Of a stretch of 64,000 nucleotides of DNA, positions 43,470-56,224 are shown in pieces. The number at the start of each line of letters is the position of its first letter. Position 1 is the stretch's first letter. Below the pieces are notes generated by a model. That model had not been told where the DNA came from. It was given only the letters and a program-made list of their open reading frames with translations, and searched no databases. The DNA is from Mytilus trossulus (taxonomy: Eukaryota > Mollusca > Bivalvia > Mytilida > Mytilidae): contig NC_086386.1 in NCBI RefSeq assembly GCF_036588685.1, forward strand, positions 75,948,682 through 76,012,681. The letters run 5' to 3'. The position numbers and the translations under genes were made by a program.

Positions 43470-44290
43470 TCAATAAACATAACTGTCAATATTTTATGAT
43501 GGAATCTTTACCTAGGTATCGAACCTGATTTTTGATAGGATGTATTGTTCAAAAAGTGATTTTGTGTTTATACATCTTATCAACCAAAATCATTGGTACA
43601 TAACATTCATTGTAGGATTTCAAAGTGTTAAGTTGTGCCTACTTGTTATTGTAAACGACTCTGATTAAGGCAAACATACACCGTAGGTACATTTGCTTAA
43701 TTTCTGAGGACATATTTCAGAAGATGGATGCTGGAATAATTCATTGATGCTTTTTGTATATATTACAGATATAAGTCTTTAGAAACGAAAGCAGGGGAAA
43801 ATCTGGCTTAAACAATCTTCTCCATATGAAGGAAAATTGCGGGTTTCGAATGATCTTTTTAAAATTAATAAACATATCATTTATTCAATTATGTGCGTTT
43901 AGGATGAGGATTAACCTTGATAAACGCTTTGAACACCATAAAGTTATAATGTGTTGTTTTCATAATTCAAAAAATACACAACATTATCGTTTAATAGTCT
44001 TTGCTATACATGTTATATATAGCATATGACGTTAACATTTAAATCCCCGTAACACGATAATAATTAAGGCTTAATAATGACCAAGAAACAACCTTACACG
44101 CCCATTTCTTTGTGATACGATCATATTGCTAGTTTGTCTACATTTTGATTCTAAATGTTTCACATCAAAACTAAGTTTACGTGCACTCAGTTCGACTTAA
44201 ATAATTCCGTATTGGAGATGGATTGAATCTAGACATTAAAACCGACCGCATAAAATTAACCAAAAGGTCAAAGGGAAATGTACAGTCTGT
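43470..44290. other. Probable 5' intron of ninjurin-like 2
   Basis: No recognisable repeat or ORF with a domain. If the donor at 45064 is used, this is intronic. Confidence 0.3.
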
Positions 44291-44294
44291 TTTC

Positions 44295-44815
44295 CTTAAA
44301 TATCATTACTATTTCGATTAATATGTCTGTTGCTTTTGAAATACAGTCAAAAACAAGTGAAACTGCGAGCTACTGCTCACTGATGATACCCCCGCCGCAA
44401 GTGGATAATATTTATAGTGTAAAAATATGCAAGTGTTCGGTAAACAAAAAGTTGTCGATTGATGAATCTGAAAACGCATCACACGATATAGCTGTCTTAT
44501 ATAAATCCTGAAACCAAATTTCAGAAATCCTTGTATTGTAGTTCCTGAGAATATGTGACGAAAATTTTCACCTTGCCTATCATGTGTAAAATCAAACAAG
44601 TGTTCGGTAAACAGAAAGTTGTCAAATGATCAATCTGAAAACGCATCACACAGTATAGCTGACTTAGATATACCCTGAAACCAAATTTCAGAAATCCTTG
44701 TATTGTAGTTCCTGAGAAAAATGCGACGAAAACTATTCATGGGACGGACGCACTGACTGCCGCACTGACGGAAGGACAGACAGAGGTAAAACAGTATACC
44801 CCCCTTTTTTTACAA
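44295..44815 (+). repeat. Tandem-core element 2: two ~165-bp units and a GACGGA tail
   Basis: Starts near GCGAGCTACTGCTCACTGAT and CCCCCGCCGCAAGTGGATAA. The unit AAGTGTTCGGTAAACA(A/G)AAA ... TCTGAAAACGCATCACAC ... CTGAAACCAAATTTCAGAAA TCCTTGTATTGTAGTTCCTG is present twice (44428-44560, 44597-44720). The end is GGACGGACGCACTGACTGCC, ACTGACGGAAGGACAGACAG and AGTATACCCCCCTTTTTTTA. I recognise the sequence as common in bivalves. ORFs on both strands across it are artefacts. Confidence 0.7.
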
Positions 44816-45815
44816 CTGACAAAGAATTTTGAAGGAGTTGGACTTGTTTCAAATTATTGGTATAAAAAGATGATCATTTAAACCTCAATGTTTAGTGATA
44901 TCAACTAATTAAATATGTACATAAAATAAAATATAAAGATATAAACCTGCAATTAACGTAAGTTTGCTCATATAAAAATACTTGTAATTATTACATAATC
45001 TACAAAAAATAACATTAAAAAATAATGATTGAAAACTAAAAGTAAAATTCAGGTTGAACATACCTGTTTTTAAATGTGTCTTCGACTTTCTTCAAACAGA
45101 TCGAATTTAAGATTGTTCATGACTTTTAAAACCACCACAGCATGCAAATGTCCATTCAATATTTTTTGGTAATTTAATCGTTCAATAGTTTTCTGTCCGT
45201 TTAAATTTCGTGGAAAAAGGATTGCATTCAAACAAAAACTAGTTATTTAGTTCATCAAAGTGATGTTTTAAAGAGGTCAAACCGACGAATATAATTCTGT
45301 AAATTTCTTTTGTTGTCGTTTCTTTGTTACAAAATTAGAAATCAGGATTTCTGATAATTAAAATATTTAGATTTCTGAGTATTTACAAAATAGCCATGTA
45401 TCACCAATTTGGTGCATGTGTGTTACGACAGGTGAAAAACACTGTTAAAGTTCACTTAAACACCGTATAGTCCAATCAACACATTATCGAGATTTCAGGC
45501 AGAATTGATTTTATTTATTGTTCCTTTTAGAATTAGAATTTTAAACGTTCTTATCCGAAAAAATTATAACAGAAAATTGTACCGGCAAAGTATAATTATT
45601 ATGTTCTTCATTTTTGTTATTTAAAAAGCTCTCAAAAACAAAAACAAAAAAACGATGCATACATGATAAAATAAAATAAAAAAATGTGGCTAGTAGTTTC
45701 TCAAATATACTAAATTATATTCAGGTCAGCAAATACAAACTAAACTTAGCTAAAACAAAATTAATCATGATAGTTATTACAAAAATGAGAGTAGTGAAGA
45801 AAATTTTCCCTTCGT
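44816..45815. other. No recognisable repeat; candidate 5' UTR exon of ninjurin-like 2
   Basis: The minus-strand text ...TTTAAAAACAG|GTATGT at 45064 is a good donor and could end a non-coding first exon (from about 45120 downwards). Otherwise AT-rich with nothing recognised. Confidence 0.3.
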
Positions 45816-45819
45816 TTAT

Positions 45820-46100
45820 TTAACGGACGCCACCACGAGTTGGTTGACCTTTATGTAATTACCGTTTCACAGATGATATCGGATATGTTTCTTACGTCGT
45901 AACCTCAATCCCCTTCCCTTTTCATGAATGTGATCAACTGAATTAGACTAAATACCGGATTTTTTTTATAGCATAAGCAAAACCTGCTTACCCTTCTGAA
46001 GCACCTAATATCACCCTCAGTTTTTGATAAGGTTCGTGTTGCTCATTCTTTAGTTTTGAATGTTGTTTCTTGTGTACTGTTATTTGTCTGTTTGTTTCCG
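45820..46100 (+). mobile_element. Family A tail, copy 6
   Basis: TAACGGACGCCACCACGAGT, TTACCGTTTCACAGATGATA, CTTACCCTTCTGAAGCACCT, TTTGATAAGGTTCGTGTTGC. Begins slightly upstream of most copies, including the last codons of the RT frame (GRHHELV-like). Ends early after TTGTCTGTTTGTTTCC. Confidence 0.75.
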
Positions 46101-46189
46101 AAGAATTTATCTAAATGCATCATAATTATATACCAAGCAATGTATCTATTTTATTTTTTTGGTACAAAGTCACACTAAACAATTTAAAT

Positions 46190-46300
46190 TCGTGTTTAAT
46201 GCGTTCTGTTATTTGATTTTGCCATGTAATTATGGACTTTCCGAATTGATTTTCCTCTAAGTTCAGTATTTTTGTGATTTTACTTTTTACAATATGGTAT
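46190..46300 (-). repeat. Family G fragment, antisense
   Basis: TTATTTGATTTTGCCATGTA, ATTATGGACTTTCCGAATTG, TCTAAGTTCAGTATTTTTGT: reverse of 25850-25920 and 51740-51780. Accounts for the 75-codon minus ORF at 46126-46353. Confidence 0.55.
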
Positions 46301-46440
46301 TCAGATTGATCAATACAGGGACTATATTTTCGTGCGAAATAATCGATGACCAATTATAAGCCTATATATGTAAACTGTAGCTCGTGGAATACGCTATTTT
46401 AATAGCTTTGAACAAAACGAAGAAAGGGAGACAATCATAA

Positions 46441-46482
46441 TTTTACAACGACCACGTGTAGCTAAACGTGGTCGTTGTAAAA
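46441..46482. repeat. Perfect 17-bp hairpin
   Basis: TTTTACAACGACCACGT, an eight-base loop GTAGCTAA, then ACGTGGTCGTTGTAAAA. A perfect stem of 17 pairs with no T-run or coding context. Confidence 0.9.
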
Positions 46483-48085
46483 CTGTACGTCAAAATATCC
46501 GATTTGTGTTTAATTTACAAGTTTATTGGTCAACGGGAGACAACAATAAACATTTTGTTTAATGTTAATTAAGGTACATTACTTTTAAGTATGTAAAAAA
46601 TCTAAAGTTCTTTATTAAGACGATAGTCATGATAGTAGTTTCTTCTGTGCTTTGATATGAAGATATCAGTTTGTTTACCAATGATATGTTCATAAACTCC
46701 TATTTTCTCTTCAAATGAAAGTATTTTCTGAGATTAAACTTCGTCCGTGAAATACTGTGCGTCTGCAAAGAATAACAGAATAAATGTATTACTTCGCCGC
46801 ATCTAGAGTTGTAGAGGGGATGGGGAACCATTCGAAAACAAACAAACGATACGCTTTACAGAAACCGTAAATGGCAATTGAAATACATGTCATGCTTTTT
46901 CGGAAGTGATGAAAAATTGGAAGTCTTGTATCATGACTTGGATGTTTGCCAATGCTACACTTTAGTACAAGTCAAGAGTGTATTTTAAGTACACATTTAT
47001 CTATACGTGTGTGATGCATGAATTTTTAGAATAATCGAAAAGGGACATTACACAGAATGTTGACAGTTAAAGATGCCCGAATTTTGGCTCAAAATGGTTT
47101 AAATATATTTGCCTTTCACCAAAAGTTTCATTTCGCAAATTTGTTGGTTAGTTTAGGTAAACAATGTCATCAAAAGCACTCTTATGTGTCAGAGTAGGAC
47201 TACTTTTACTTTTAATTGGAGGGAGTGATTGGTGGTCTGAAACCCTTTAACTTTAATACCTGTTATAATATAATTTATAAAAAAACATATTCCTATTCCA
47301 ATAATATTTGACAATAAATTTGAATAAAGTTCCATCTTCGAGTAAACAGGTTTGAATTTTCCTACATTATTATTTTTGATAAAAAAAATATATCAAAAAT
47401 AACAGTTACTGTCATTTTTAATACAGGCAATTATATAGATCGACCGTGTGTATACAATGTACACCTTAAAAATTCAAAAAAGTATATTTAAAGTGCATAA
47501 CATTTTCCGATAATTGAACAAAGACACCATTCAATATCTTTAAAGTTTAAATATCTAGTAGATATATATTTACACATGCATGTCCGCTTATTGTAAAAGA
47601 ATGTGCAATACTAATGTGTCAATTCTATCTAGAATTGTTGAAAATATTGAAATTATTTTTTAAAAACATTTGTCCTGCTTACATTTATTGTCAGGGGAGG
47701 ATATGTAAACTGGGGGAGGTGCAATCTATAGCAGAATTCTATAATATTGATTATTTCGATGTCGTAACCAATGTCGGTAGATATCAAAATCATTTGATTG
47801 ATTCTTTGATACTCAACGTCCAGCGGCAAGTATTTTATGCAATATCACGTGTATCTAACGAGCTACGATTCATTGAATGTTATTTGAGTAATGTCCAGTG
47901 GCTGAAATTTCACACATGTTCAAAACAAAAAGAAATAAGCAAGCACAGGCTTATCCATATGGTCGAATAAATGTAATACGCGTATATAAGCTTTGAATTT
48001 TGTCTCAATATGTGCATGACTGCATATTATTCTAGAATAGAAAGAAAAACGTACAAGCTTACTATTATGGAGTGATGCACAGTAT
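46483..48085. other. No supported gene
   Basis: AT-rich. The 118-codon ORF at 47614-47970 covers two copies of the GTCCAGCGGCAAGTATTTTA-type motif (47820, 47895) also seen at 18030, so it is probably repeat sequence. No domain recognised. Confidence 0.35.
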
Positions 48086-48227
48086 ACACCTATTGACTGG
48101 GTGTGAGGGTAATAGCAAGTTTGTTGTCCCTGAGATACCAACTATTGCTCGAGGCAAAGCCGAGAGCAATAGTTGGTATGAAGGGACAACAAACTTGCTA
48201 TTACCCGTACAACCAGTCATTAGGTGT
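48086..48227. repeat. Long hairpin B, arms of about 65 bases
   Basis: ACACCTATTGACTGGGTGTG, AGGGTAATAGCAAGTTTGTT, GTCCCTGAGATACCAACTAT on the left pair with ATAGTTGGTATGAAGGGACA ... CAGTCATTAGGTGT on the right, with few mismatches. The loop region is GCTCGAGGCAAAGCCGAGAG. ORFs on both strands reflect the symmetry. Confidence 0.9.
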
Positions 48228-49189
48228 TTTATTATACTGAACAAAACACCCATTAAGTGTTCTTTCATACTAAATAACTAATTTTTTAGAAGTGCAATTA
48301 ATATATCATGATCTGAAAGAGAAAAAAAAATGTCACATAACTTTTATACATGCAATGATGAACTATACTTTTTTTATAATTCGTTTTGTATTTATAAATA
48401 TTTTATTTCAATCAAGACTAGTTGTGTTAAACTTTCCGTGCTTATAATTAATTCTAGCTAAATTACGACAAACGCAATTCACTTTTAATATACGGAGAGC
48501 GAACCCATATTATGAATAATGTACTATATTATAGATCTTTTAAAAACATTTCATTGAAGATTTTCTTTCTCTTTTATAATTTCTTCTTGTAAGTGAAATT
48601 ACAATCAACACAAACAGATTCCATCATTTATAAAGGTGAGTTTGACGTTGCGAATCATACGTAACCAAGCAGAGTAGTCAATGGCATCATTATCGTCCAA
48701 TGAAAAATAAGCATGAAAAAGTACGGGAAAGATGATTATCGCACTATTAACCGGGACAATAGTCTTTGAAACTATTGACTGGCAAATGGTTTTGTGGAAT
48801 GAAATAGCACAACTATTTCATTACTTTTTATATAGAAAAAATATACTGAGGTATAATAATAGTACATGTAACTATAATACATGTTCCTTTAAATAAGTAC
48901 CTTTTACTTTAGTATACTATTCTCCATGGGGACACTCAACCTAATCCCACATCACACGGTCATTGTCGGCAACCTTTAGCGTCAAACTGGGTAAAATTTA
49001 CCATGATTCGTCAAATAGTCCTCGTCATAATTTGTCAGAGGTCTAAAATAATTACTCCAACCGATATGTTTGTTTACAAATTAAAAGTAATCTGAAAAAA
49101 GATATAAAAAAACATGTATCCTTTAAAAGAACGTGTTCCTTTTAACGTCATATTACTGTAAATGTCATTTGGCAAAAATTTTTACTGTT
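48228..49189. other. No recognisable feature
   Basis: AT-rich. No ORF or repeat recognised. Confidence 0.3.
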
Positions 49190-50480
49190 ATTTGTCAATT
49201 AAGAAGTTACCCCTCAGAATTCAAACCATCAACACATTCACAAGTAGACACATCAGTATACATAGATTTAATTACAGTTTAAAGATACCATTTTTTTTAT
49301 AATTTTTACCATAGCATAAGCCTTTGAAAAGTATCGAATGCTTTTGTGTGATAAACAAAACAACAATAAAGACGTGTGTTTGTTGATAGGGACTTTAAAA
49401 TAAGGGCAAAAATTGCATTTACAATTCCAAAACCTGGGCGAAAGCCGAACTGGGCGTCAGTAATGACATCAAAAGAATCGAAACAGTCAAACAAACGTTG
49501 ATTTCATACGGAAGTAAATAATTTTGCGAAATTACTTACAAGACGTATACCTCTATAAGTTATATGGTTCGCTTCTGACCCCATACGGATCCATAGAGGG
49601 TTAGTTCAGAGTATAACTCAATGCTGTTTTCTAACTCATTGTATAAATCACATTGTTCATATAACTTATCTATCTATAATACTAAATTAACGAGGTCCAA
49701 TTTGTCAGCCGTCATGGGGTAAAAACGACAAATCAAAGAATTCGACTTTATATATAGCTAATATAGGACAATGGTGTAGATTTTTTTTTAGACCCTTTTG
49801 TTTTTCATAAATTAATATTGCCGATAATGAACAGTGCCGGGTCGAATCTGATACCGATATCAATAGTATATTTACCTGTTACCTATTAACACCTTATTTG
49901 TACGTTCCGCATCTGACAGGCGAACCACCAAACGGTGTATTTAGGATTTAGCTATATACACGAGTCATAATCACAATGTTGACGCTACTAAATTCAAGCA
50001 TTGTCAAATTGTTCCCTATTGAAGTATTTGAATCAGTAAGACTTTCTAAGATAACAAGACGAATACTTAACATCACGGATGTGTTCTAGTAGCATTTAGA
50101 TTTGACTGGGGACATATAAATACAAGCAACATATACAGATTTGCCTTCGGTTAATATACCCTGCTTAATATTCAACCATACAATAGAGCCTAAAATACAA
50201 GTGTCAATATCAATTACAGTAGACAAACATAATTTAATCAAAATAACACTACCTCCTCCCTGAATAGATTTAGACTTCAATCAAGGCAATAAATGACAAT
50301 TATAATCAAGTAAATGTTATGAAAAATCTTTTTCAAACCAACATTTCGTAAGGAAAAACAAGATCATATGTACATAAACATTTTATAAATGCTTTATCGT
50401 CAAGTTTTTTTTGTAAACCACCATTTATATTCCACGAGATAAATTTTAAACTATTAGTACAAATGTCGGATAAAACACTA
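49190..50480 (-). mobile_element. LINE remnant: endonuclease and RT pieces
   Basis: Reading leftwards: about 50450-50350 has LKFISWNINGGLQKKLDD, the APE-endonuclease start. 50280-50086 has GGGSVILIKLCLSTVIDIDT and SVYVACIYMSPVKSK, the next endonuclease motif. 49494-49306 has DAQFGFRPGFGIVNAIFALI and CCFVYHTKAFDTFQRLMLW, the RT fingers and first palm motif. The catalytic YxDD region and C terminus are absent, and the spacing shows large deletions. Clade probably jockey/RTE-like. Confidence 0.75.
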
Positions 50481-51714
50481 GTTAGAAGTTCTATGCTAGT
50501 CTCAGTCTTTTGTAGTCATACTGCTGTTGGGGTCCGGGTAATAAGGTGTTTATAGTAGATCTTTCAAAGTATCTGTTGAATTGATTGTTTTATAATCTGT
50601 ACTTTCCGGAGCTTGAAATTGACAAATTGTACCAACAACTGTCATTTATTGAAGACAGTATTACTGGTGTCAACGTGATGATCCTTAATTTTCGTGTCGT
50701 TTGGTTGCTGTAATATAGACATAAACCTGATTCATCCTCTGTTTATCACCAAAAAAAAAGCTATGCCAGTACCAGTACAAGTCCAACACTACCATATGTA
50801 ACGTGTATGAAAATGTCCTCAAAAAGACTCAATATCTGCCAACTTAGACGTAGTCGGTTTAGTTTCGATTTGTGCACTTTGAACTTAAGGACGCTTCACT
50901 ATGGCAACAGACTACGCATGCTCGAAAATCCTTTCTGTGATTGGACAAAATGCTGTCATGCTGGGTGATTTGGTTGTGTTTGAAAAAACGTCTCGAAAAT
51001 TATATCGTGATGGAAAGCAAGTGAAAAATTATAAATATTTGACCTAGATCTTACAAAGATTTATATTTTTATTAAAATAATTGTTTCTCCAATAGTTCTT
51101 TGCATTCATGACAGCTGTTATATAATTTTTAATATAAAGTTTGTTGTACTCGGGTCGAACATGACTTTTAGAACGCACCTACGCATGTGAGATTTTCGCG
51201 GGGTTTTGGTGAATGTAAACAGAAAGATACTACTTATACTACCAATAGTTTCTAGCTTTGGAAACCATGAATTAAGTTTAAAACAAGTAGTAAATGTATA
51301 TTTGTTTCTTTTTATTTACACTAGATTTTTTGACAAATAAAGCTTTTAGGTGTCATCACAATTATTCTTATATATATTGCCTTAATATAACCAGCATTTC
51401 TTGTAGTTACATTCAGATGGAGATTACTGAAAGAGGTCCTGCATCATTTAGTCATTGTGCTTCTGAAGGTTATCGAAATGATAGTTTTAAACATATACTC
51501 AAATTCAAATACGTCGGATATCCTTTTTAAAGATAGTTCTTGTTTGCCTTGACGCTAACTATGTCAGTTTGTTCTTAACTTGTGTGTAAGTGTATGATCA
51601 TAAATATATAAAGTAGTTTTACGTTTTTTTCAATTGTATCTTTCTCAATAAATAAAGAAGTCTTCACATATATTTATCACTCCATTTTTAGATTTGTTAT
51701 ATAAAGTGATAAAA
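50481..51714. other. No supported gene
   Basis: Contains a somewhat GC-richer portion (50870-51200). The 78-codon plus ORF at 51294-51530 has no recognised domain or splice context. Confidence 0.3.
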
Positions 51715-51925
51715 GTTAAATCACACGGATAATTCAAAACAGAAAGTCCATAATCAAATGGCAAAATCAAATGGTAAAACTCATCACACGAATGGACAAC
51801 AACTGTCATATTTCTGACTTGGTACAGGCATTTTTAAATGTAGAAATGGTGAATTGAATCTGGTTTTATAGCGATACACCTCTCACTTGTATGACAGTCG
51901 CAATCAGCACAGCAAACCAAAATCA
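51715..51925 (+). repeat. Family G repeat
   Basis: CAGAAAGTCCATAATCAAAT, ACTGTCATATTTCTGACTTG, CACCTCTCACTTGTATGACA. Colinear with 25850-26060. Confidence 0.65.
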
Positions 51926-52234
51926 TAAGCACATAAGAGACATCATAATTGTAGATGTAAACAAAAATGATAAAATACGATGAATACATTCAAAAATATG
52001 ATTCACACCAAACACTAAAAGAACATTTTAAGACTTTACCTTCCATTAATTCAGTTAAGACCTTTGAAATATTTAGTACACTGCAAATGTATATCTAGTA
52101 ACCGGCTTGATCTGACAGTTTTGTTCGAATTTTTTCCTGGCAGATTGCCATTTGTCATGAGAATTATAAAAACTTGTAATGAGTAAATGGACCATGAAGA
52201 CGAGATCTAAAAGAACGTCGAATATCCGAAATTG

Positions 52235-52865
52235 TCAATTAAAATTGAGAAAGGAAATGGTGAATATGTCAAAGCGACAACCACCAGACCATAGAGCAAA
52301 CAACAGCCGAAGGCAACCAATGGGTCTTCAATGTAACAAGAATTCCCGTACCCGTAGGTGTCCTTGAGCTGGCCCCTAAAATATGCATAATAGTACAGTG
52401 ATAATGGACGTCATACTAAACTCCGAATTATACACAAGAAACTAAAATTAAATCATACAAGACTTTCAAAGGCCAGAGGCTCCTGACTTGGGACAGGCGC
52501 AAAATTGCGGCTGGGTTAAACATGTTTATGAGATCTCAACCCCCCCCCCTATACCTCTAGCCAATGTAGAAAAGTAAAAGAATAACAATACGCACATTAA
52601 AATTAAGTTCAAGAGAAGTCCGAGTCCGATGTCAAAAGATGTTACCAAAGAAAATAAATAAAATGACAATAATACATAAATAACAACAGACTACTAGCAG
52701 TTAACTGACATGCCAGCTCCAGACCTCAATTAAACTGATTGAAAGACTATGTCTTCATCATATGAATATCAGGTACAATCCCTCCCGTTAGGGGTTTAGT
52801 ATCATACTATCATAAAATATATGACAAGAACATAACCCGTGTCATGCCAACAACTGTTTTTTTTT
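52235..52865 (-). mobile_element. Family C 3' UTR, antisense copy
   Basis: AAAATTGAGAAAGGAAATGG, ACAACAGCCGAAGGCAACCA, GAGCTGGCCCCTAAAATATG, CCAGAGGCTCCTGACTTGGG, CAAGAGAAGTCCGAGTCCGA, CATGCCAGCTCCAGACCTCA, CCCGTTAGGGGTTTAGTATC. It is the reverse complement of 34670-35248, continuing past the Crypton insertion point without a break. The RT part is missing. A small ORF (52179-52367) is an artefact. Confidence 0.85.
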
Positions 52866-53063
52866 TAAATTGACTACTTACAGGAATTTTTACTCTTAAT
52901 AAAAAAAAAATATTCCTTTTTTTCTTTCGTTTTTTGCCAAAAATATAGTTGACAAAGAGATACTGTAGACAGTTAGAAGCAAATCACAATTGACAACTAT
53001 GAAAGTCAACTAGCTAAGATGCACAGTAATACAGGCGAGTGACACATATCTAATTAAGTACTA

Positions 53064-53160
53064 TATATACCATGGTTTTTACGAGTTAACATATTTAAAC
53101 AAACGAATCCGAAGGATGAGTTTGTTTAAATATGTTAATGAGTAAGACATATGGTATATA
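53064..53160. repeat. Hairpin D, about 97 bases
   Basis: TTAACATATTTAAACAAAC pairs perfectly with GTTTGTTTAAATATGTTAA (53087-53139). Pairing continues imperfectly out to TATATACC/GGTATATA. Loop GAATCCGAAGGATGA. Confidence 0.85.
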
Positions 53161-54450
53161 ACATTTTTAATATAAACAAAATGATTGGCAGCTTCAAGAT
53201 CTTCAACTATTATTGGAAATTGATCACGTTACAGTTTTATCTTATGAAATGGAAGCTCGTGCAATTCACTTTTGCGGCCCGTGCATGATCTTCTCTGTAT
53301 TTCATGTAATAGAACCCCTGAATTTGCAGAAAGTAAAGAAAATGTCAGATTTTCAAGATTTTTTTTAGTTTTACGCCCCGTGTATGATTGTATGCGCAGG
53401 TAATTTCATAATGTCATCAGATTGAGGTAAACAAAAAAGTCGGATTCCAGCGACAAGGATTAAATAATTATTCTAATGACGGTAAGAATTGTTTTTTTGT
53501 TTGTTTTCAAGGTAACATACAAATAAATCATATTTTTCGAAATTTTCATCTCATTGAAAAATGCATATTTACACATTTATAGTTTTTGTACAAACTGCTT
53601 TTCTTCCGTTATTTTGTTAATTCGATTATAAGATTAATTATCAGAACACAATTTTAATTCATAAAACACTGTATTTAAACAGTAGCGAATCCAAGGAGCG
53701 TAGTTAGTTTACGTCCCCCTAATTGATCGCCAAAAAAAAATCCTGTTTTTTTTTTAGATATTTGTAGCCGATATTTATTCCTTTGTCTATAGGTACCCCC
53801 TTTTAAATCAAAATGTAATTGAATTTTCGCAAGGGAAATGATAGTTTTACATTTTATTTGCAAAACTGAAAGAAGAATCAGTTAGTAATGTTTCCAAAAT
53901 TAAGGGAATTCGTGACAATCCGATATAGTTTGAAAAAGTTTTTTTGGAATGTGATACACAAAATTTATTGCTTTTTTGTTATATTAAAATGAAAACAAAT
54001 GAATATCTTGACCTTTTAGTACGTTTTCCAGTTTCCTAAATATTTTAGTGGCGGATACCTTTCAAAAAGAAGGTGGAGCTTCAGCCATGGAATAACGTGG
54101 AAATGAATTCTAGTTGAGTTGCATATTTAATTAGCAAAGTATGGTACAACATCAATTTGCATATAATATACCATGGTTTTCCCTCACTACACTTTTTAAG
54201 CAAATTGTTTCATAAATACATCAAAGGAAAAAATCCAATTTATGTTACAAGAAAAGTTATTAATTCATGCATGCCTTTAATCTTTTGATGATACTTTTCA
54301 ATGCATGTTTTCAATTTAAATTACATGTTACATTATTTCATATCAATGTTCACTTCAAAAGTTGTGAAGTTTAATTTGTAACTTTAAATACCAATTCTAA
54401 TGCAACAACGTTTGTAACGTTCATTTTGATTGGATAACGTCACTTTCTTA
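53161..54450. other. No recognisable gene
   Basis: AT-rich. The 62-codon minus ORF at 53675-53863 is Lys-rich and has no recognised family. Confidence 0.3.
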
Positions 54451-54479
54451 CATGGCATCAATTGACAATTGATGCTATG
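54451..54479. repeat. Short palindrome related to hairpin C
   Basis: CATGGCATCAATTGACAATT GATGCTATG: near-perfect 13-bp arms around GAC. Its GGCATCAATTG is also part of hairpin C, 80 bases on. Confidence 0.8.
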
Positions 54480-54561
54480 GGACCTACGCGCAAGCGCAGA
54501 CGGCATATGACAGATTTTAAATACATGTTTTAACGTTGTTTTCTGTCAGTTTCATTAGAAT

Positions 54562-54728
54562 GGAGATAACAATATTGTATTTTAAGCTCCGACGGCATCA
54601 ATTGGGGATTTGATGGTCGCAAATACCCGTTTACTGTCTCCGCTAACGCGTCGCCAGTAAACTTAATTTGCGACCATCAAATCCCCAATTGATGCCGTCG
54701 GAGCTTAAAATACAATACAGTTATCTCC
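54562..54728. repeat. Long hairpin C, arms of about 75 bases
   Basis: GGAGATAACAATATTGTATT, TTAAGCTCCGACGGCATCAA, TTGGGGATTTGATGGTCGCA pair with the reverse complement ending ACAATACAGTTATCTCC. The arms are nearly identical over 60 bases. Loop TCTCCGCTAACGCGTCGC. Non-coding. Confidence 0.92.
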
Positions 54729-56224
54729 TAATTATAAAAGAACATGAAGTAGGCAAAATCTATATATAACTTGATTTACATGTGACTCTACTGACAGGAT
54801 ATTTATCAACATGTATCTATATTTAGCAATGTACTTTCTTTTTAAGTTGGCTATCGTTTCTTTTCAGCTTTTAATTTGATCTTATTTGGTAAGTCTGTTT
54901 TAGTTTTGAAGCCAAGTATAGTTTTGCACTTAGATCTAATTATGTTTGATAAAAGATAAAAAATTGATAACTTCAATCTGAGACTTTTCTTGTTGTGTTT
55001 ACTTTAACCTGCATGGCACCAGCTCTTGTTTTATTGCTGTAGTTAGTATTGAGAAAAGAAAGATCTCTTTTGATTTTGAATTCGATTTTGATTTTGTTGT
55101 TGATCCACAGGCGCAATACATAAATATCTAGATTCAAGATCATTTGAGGCCATTTTCATATCTCAGACACTAACAAGTGTATCTTTATATATTGAATTAA
55201 GGAAACTCTCTTTTGATTTGAATAATGAATTCTGGTTTGCCATCCCATGACAAAGTCGTTAAGCTACATTTTTTTAAAATGATGACCTTTATATGAACAA
55301 CAGCACGAAACAAGAGAACGTGGCATGCATGCTAAAAATTAAGGACGATTTCATCCCAATTATTACATTAGATGTGTGTTTCTATTATGATATAGTAATT
55401 TTGATTGGATAAAAAAATGTTGTACCTTTCGAAATTAACATTCATTACTGATGCACGAGGTCTCTTAATAAGTGCAAATGTAAATTAAATAAAAACTTGA
55501 TAGAAATAGTGTTTTATGGTCCTAGCTAAATATATTTAAATATTAATATTGAATGCTTTTTTGTATCTTCATAGAGATAAAAGCGTTGACCGTTCACACA
55601 TTTTAATAATGATGAGCTATCGCGCTTCATACAAAATGTATTTCGGTCAACGCTTGTTCATCCCAATGAAGTTACAAAAAGAGGCATTTAATTATTATAT
55701 TCAAACCTTTTCACAGAGAAATGTTACTTACTTCTCACTAAAACCTTTAAACAGACTTCATTATATGCTTACAACAAGTTATATATACAAAGACAGGGCG
55801 TATAATTCGCTGTGACGCAGTTGTTTAATTTTAAAAAAAATCTTATTATTTGTGCTTTGTTCACTTATCAATCATTATCTAGACATGATTTCTAAACAAA
55901 CAAACAACCCGTTTTTTTGGTATCTGCGAGAATAAATTACATTTGATTTTTCATAACATGTTCGTATGTATATCTTTCCATTTTTTTATGGAAAGAGTAA
56001 TGATCTTATAGAAACCCATAGGGAGGTAAACAGTTCCTTTATTATATAATTATTCATGAGTATTGACTTGTGATATCTTCGTGCTGCTCTTTAAGTAAAT
56101 ATATTTAAACATGCATGTACACTGATAATTTATTACTACTCATGTACGAAAAAAAAAATACAGGATTGTGACCCAATCAAACAAATATTAGAAAACAAAC
56201 AAGTATGTGTCCATAGTACACGGA
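54729..56224. other. No supported gene
   Basis: The longest ORF, 55549-55815 plus (88 codons), has no domain I recognise, no hydrophobic segment and no clear splice context. Left unannotated. Confidence 0.3.

Noticed and set aside
47614..47970. 118-codon plus ORF as a gene
   Set aside because: Contains two copies of a motif shared with the 18000 repeat, no domain, no splice context.
55549..55815. 88-codon plus ORF
   Set aside because: No recognisable domain, signal or membrane segment, and ORFs of this length are expected in 64 kb. Could be reconsidered with RNA evidence.
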